Shown here: one piece after another, positions 59,841 to 64,000 of the stretch
How the letters are laid out: every line of letters starts with the position of its first letter
How positions within the stretch are numbered: position 1 is the stretch's first letter
NCBI GenBank assembly: GCA_903813345.2
Contig: CAIIXF020000008.1
Coordinates: 9,883,278-9,947,277, forward strand
Direction: 5' to 3'
DNA: 64,000 bases
From: Owenia fusiformis
Lineage: Eukaryota; Annelida; Polychaeta; Sabellida; Oweniidae
Translations under genes and position numbers: made by a program
Notes under the pieces: generated by a model
What the model saw: only the letters and a program-made list of their open reading frames with translations
Told to the model about the DNA's origin: nothing
Database searches by the model: none

Positions 59841-60990
59841 CTATTTTTGTAACCCTTTTCTAATAGATGTAATGAATGTTCGGATATTGTCTGATTCCAT
59901 TAATTTGCAATTTGATTTGATTATCTCTTGTTTTGAGTGAACGTCCTCTCATTTTATAAATCTTGATATTCAATATCCACCATTTTATAGAACCCCATGG
60001 CTTTTTTGTCATGCAACCCCAAGAAGTGAATACCTATGCGTTAAACTTCTTCACGGTGTATATAAGCTATATAAGATATGGAATCATGCTTTTATAATTA
60101 TACACTGCTGCAATTCCCATAAGGTAGCGAAAGACAAGATAACACAGGTACGTATCATATGTATACTAATGATAGACTTGATGAAAGTTTTAGGAAGTTT
60201 CAGGGACAACAAGGGAAAGATGTGCATTAGGCTAGTAACTTTAAAAATATATATTTTTAACAATTTTTGCAAATGGATAAGGACAATCAATCTTTTATTG
60301 CAACTCTTACAAGCAATTTGACTTTGAATATTTCCAATATTGACCAAAATATTAAGAAAAAACTTGATAGTTTTATTTTCATATAAAGAACAAACTAAAA
60401 AAGCACAGTGATAAATATTGCACTTTCGATATAGGTCTCAAGTAATTTTTTTAATTTTTTTATTTATTTCATTAAAACATAATAGCATTTGTACATATTT
60501 GTGGTTGTGACACCTACATATAGGTATATAATTGACCACATTTAAATTCATTAATCTAAATTTTTCAAGTGCTTGAAAGTTTAACATAACATGACACTGG
60601 GTAAACCATAATTTGTCTCATGAATTAAAAACATGGTAAAAAATATGTACAATAAAGAGGATGGAATCACCTTACGTTTGCTGAACATCAAAAATTTTGA
60701 AAATATAGTTTAATCATTTGAATATTACTTTTCATGAATAATTTGAGACATTTTTTTTTCTAAAATATACTTTTGAAAAAAGTTTATCATCTTTTATTTT
60801 CAAATTTTTGAATTTTCCATCATTTTAGAAACAAAAGTTTAGACTTTTAGATCATCAAATATAATATGGAAAAACACAAATTTTCTCTTCTCCATGGAAC
60901 AGATCAATGCCAAGACGTAAATAATGCCATTGAACAGCCATGGCTGCCAATTTTGGAAATGGCATTTTTAAAATTGTCATTAGATAGTGT
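59841..60990. repeat. Interspersed repeat, copy 2 (pair with 41480-42400)
   Basis: Carries GGATATTGTCTGATT (59881), TGATAGACTTGATGAAAG (60169), AGGAAGTTTCAGGGACAACA (60191), GCAAATGGATAAGGACAATC (60268) and AGAAACAAAAGTTTAGA, in the order seen at 41.5-42.2 kb. Confidence 0.6.
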
Positions 60991-61079
60991 ATTATTCTTC
61001 TAACCAATCACAAATAAAATATCAACAAAATTTCTTCATTACCTTCCAGTTATTGCAAAAAAAGTAAAATATCACATGT

Positions 61080-62000
61080 AAAAAGGGATATCATTTTTCA
61101 AAATGGCCACTTACTTGGAGTGTCAATGGAAAGAGTAATTTCAACAAAAGCACTCTACTGCTTTAAGATTCATAGTAAAAGACATAATAACACACATTCA
61201 AAATGGCCGCCTATTGGCCAAAGTGTTATAAGACAGAGTATCATGCTCATGAATATTCACATATCAAATATTCAAGGTACAGCAAACTTCTTTTTGAACA
61301 GAGCTCATCAGTCCCGACTCCCTGGGTATCAGCATATAAAATTTAAACCAAACTGTCCAACTGGTATTTGAGTTATCAAAGATTATTGTGGCCATTTCGA
61401 AATTCAGTTGGCATCTTGAAAGTTTCATGATGATCAGAGCTCCTTTGTTCCTAGGTAGAAGCATATAAAATTTGAACCACATAAATCAACTGGCATTTTG
61501 GGCCATTTTGAAAATGTCTTTTTGAGCAGCACTCCTTTATCTCTAAGCATCAGCATATAAAATTCAAACCAAATCCGTCCAGTAGAAAAAAAATCTATCT
61601 TGCTAATGGTATTTGAGTTATTGCCCTGAGCCATACTCTTATATCCCCTGAACTTCGCTCGATGGGATAATAAGGTATGGGAACATGAATCTTAACCAAA
61701 TATGAAAAATATGAGTCATCAATAATTATATTTTTCCAAAAAGATTCCTTTGTTCATGTACTGCATTTACTATCTACATACCTTGTACACTTTTTGTGGC
61801 TCAATAGGTGTTCACCATATACAGGTTTAACAGTGATTTGAATCTAATCTGTCAGTTGGTCTTTGATATATTGTCTTGGCACAGGAATGAAACAACAAAC
61901 AGACAGACAGACGGATGAGTGGACAGATGAATTAACAGACCTTCAGATGAACAGACAAGTGGGCAATAAGAATAGCTCAAGCATGTGAACTAAAATGATG
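61080..62000. repeat. Dispersed repeat family with AAAATGGCC blocks and a GATGGGATAATAAG tail
   Basis: Repeated blocks of CAGCATATAAAATTTAAACC, AAC(T)GG(T/C)ATTTGAGTTAT and CATTTTGAAA. The tail CTTCGCTCGATGGGATAATA (61658) recurs at 63292. GACAGACAGACGGATGAGTG and GACAAGTGGGCAATAAGAAT (61900-61975) match the 49.58-kb fragment. Confidence 0.6.
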
Positions 62001-62229
62001 GAAAAATCCAAATGACCACATTCTTAGCTTTCATTAACGCCATTTTTATGCAATATTCATTAAAATTTTAATCCTGGGACAGAAAAAATATCTGACTTCA
62101 CGTACCAAGGAACGCAGATTTTTTTTTTTTTTCACTTTCTTCCACTTTCACTTCAGTAATTTAGCTAAAACTTTTCAAAACACCAGAACAACGGCAACGC
62201 CAAAGCGTAGCGAATCCCATCGAACATTT

Positions 62230-62935
62230 TTCAAAAGGGGCACCTTCTACCAAAAGTGTCATTAGACAGTGTGCCATGCTTATAATATTCACATACCAAA
62301 TATGAACAAAATCGCTCTACTACTTTTCGAGTTATAGTAGAATACGTTAAAATGATGGCCATTTTGAAAAATGGCCGCCTTCTACTAAAAGTCTCATTAG
62401 ACAGTGTGCCATGCTTATAGTATTCACATACCAAATATGAACCAAATTGCTCCACTACTTTTCGAGTTATAGTAAAATACGTTAAAATGGCGGCCATTTT
62501 GAAAAATGGCCGCCTTCTACCAAAAGTGTCATTAGACAGTGTGCCATGCTTATACGTATTCACGTACCAAATATGAACAAAATCGCTCCACTACTTTTCG
62601 AGTTATAGTAAAATAAGTTAAAATGGCAGCCATTTTTCAAAATGTCCGCCATTTTTCAAAATGGCCGCCTTCTACCAAAAGTGTCATTAGACAGTGTGCC
62701 ATGCTTACAGTATTCACATACCGAATATGAACAAAATCGCTCCACTACTTTTCGAGTTATAGTAAAATACGTTAAAATGGCGGCCATTTTGAAAAATGAC
62801 CGCCCTCTACCAAAAGTGTCATTAGACAGTGTGCCATGCTTATAGTATTCACATACCAAATATGAACAAAATCGCTCCACTACTTTTCGAGTTACAGCAA
62901 AAATCATAAAATAACGAGAAAAGGCCGCCATTTTT
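62230..62935. repeat. Satellite-like tandem array, about 135-bp unit, five copies
   Basis: CATTAGACAGTGTGCCATGC starts at 62260, 62395, 62530, 62695 and 62820, giving spacings of 135, 135, 165 and 125. Each unit also has CAAATATGAACAAAATCGCT, CCACTACTTTTCGAGTTATA and AAAATGGCGGCCATTTT. Weakly related sequence continues to about 63190. Long frames here are by-products of the repeat. Confidence 0.92.
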
Positions 62936-63191
62936 CAAGATGGCTGCCATGTGCTTTTTTAATATTTACATTTCTAGCTTTATTAATGTCCTATATAATT
63001 TTTTTTACATTTAAAACATATTGCTATTACAGTTTTACATATTGCACCTAAATTACTGTAAAATCAGCACTAAAATGGCCGCCATTTTGAAATGAGCGGC
63101 CATTTTGAAAATCAGCTTTCGAGCAGAACTTCTACCCCCATAGGGTATATGTATACAAAATATGAATAAAATCGGGCCAACGGTATTTGAG

Positions 63192-63270
63192 TTATTGCCC
63201 GGACGGACGGACGGACGGACGTACATACGAACGGACGGACGTACGTACGGACGGACGGACGGACGGAGAC
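63192..63270 (+). repeat. (CGGA)n microsatellite ending the repeat family unit
   Basis: About 15 CGGA units with GTAC interruptions, followed by GAGACGTTCCCTATATCCCT and the shared tail CTTCGTTCGATGGGATAATA. Confidence 0.95.
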
Positions 63271-63312
63271 GTTCCCTATATCCCTCCGAACTTCGTTCGA
63301 TGGGATAATAAG

Positions 63313-64000
63313 ATGAAGTGTTTACTTGCCATACAGAATCTTACTTTCCCAAAATAATGTCTGAAAAATCTGCAATTAGTAAACATCCTCCCTCCTATGA
63401 AATTTGCAACTCCCATTTATAATTTTAATTATTCATGGAGGAACACTCTTAAATGGAACAGCTAATTCAAACTTGTAAAGCAGGAAATTTGAATGTTTAT
63501 GCTACATGACCTGTTTAAATTTGATCTGATCACATGACTATAATAAGTTATAATATTTAATATGAGCTCATAGTAGAGAAATAAAGATAGGAAAATGTTT
63601 GAAAAAACAGCTAAGTACATGGAGTAGCCTACATGTATTGTTTACCAGCCAAAAGGAAAACAAATCCCAACTATCCCAGATCATAATCCAACATCAGAAT
63701 CATTCAACCTAGTTAGAAAATTACTATTTTTGGAGTGGAAATTATGATAAACTGAACTGAAACTTAAAATTTTTAGTCATTATATTTTGGGACCCACTTT
63801 TTCTAGCCCAGACCCAGATTTTTTAAAATGTGGGGTCTCAGGGACCCACATTTTTCAGACCCTAATGAAAACACTGACATTGTAATTTTCATTTTTTGAT
63901 CCTTGCCAAAACCTAATACGTTCTTGCCACTCTCCTCTTGCATCTGTTAAGACATTTTAAGTTTAATAGACTTTCTTGTTATCATAACGACAAGTACAAC
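63313..64000. other. Right-edge DNA without recognised features
   Basis: AT-rich; no gene, exon or clear repeat could be supported. A GACCCA(C/G)(A/T)TTTT(T/C) block is present a few times near 63790-63860. Confidence 0.4.

Noticed and set aside
62231-62931. Several 65-110-codon frames (YKHGTLSNDTFGRR repeats)
   Set aside because: By-products of the 135-bp tandem array; the same phrase appears in each unit and no gene context exists.
1-64000. tRNA, rRNA or snRNA genes
   Set aside because: No stretch with a convincing cloverleaf, A/B boxes or conserved rRNA core was seen by eye; a covariance-model scan would be decisive.

Overview
This is an AT-rich (GC in the mid-30s percent by eye) window from a bilaterian animal nuclear genome. 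Genes are split by GT-AG introns, intergenic and intronic DNA is packed with MITEs, fold-back elements, non-LTR retrotransposon remnants and minisatellites, and the proteins are typical of animals (RNF8, FAXDC2, PNPT1, dermatan-sulfate epimerase, rhodopsin-family receptors). A marine invertebrate such as a mollusc or another lophotrochozoan is my best guess; the window alone cannot fix the species.

Layout. 341-18849 (minus): an RNF8-like FHA/coiled-coil/RING E3 ligase; five coding exons are visible and the rest of the RING lies beyond base 1. Its 13-kb intron (1101-14188) carries two other genes on the opposite strand: a single-exon dermatan-sulfate epimerase homologue (3273-5813) and a five-exon PLAT-domain, mucin-like, single-pass membrane protein (7199-12517). 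18.9-23.8 kb is intergenic, with a hAT-type MITE, an NRF1-type motif, a 5'-truncated retrotransposon with a restriction-like endonuclease, and an 832-bp fold-back element. 23832-33015 (plus): FAXDC2 in seven coding exons, its introns filled with a LINE remnant, a promoter-like GC-rich patch, an internally deleted mariner and a mariner-type MITE nested in a TTAA-flanked one. 35706-41006 (minus): the last six exons of PNPT1 (mitochondrial PNPase), tail to tail with FAXDC2. 46052-47077 (plus): an intact class A GPCR. 52320-53764 (minus): a broken GPCR with a minisatellite next to its N-terminal part. The remainder (54.5-64 kb) is repeats: inverted-repeat elements, a GC-rich MITE, a second copy of a mariner family and a 135-bp satellite-like array ending in a (CGGA)n tract.

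The genes do not form a pathway. Points worth attention are the nesting of genes in an RNF8 intron, the unfamiliar PLAT-mucin membrane protein, target-site duplications that let many small elements be assigned to superfamilies, and the large amount of long inverted repeat in introns and near promoters. Exon joins were derived by hand from splice motifs, reading phase and homology; no transcript data were available.
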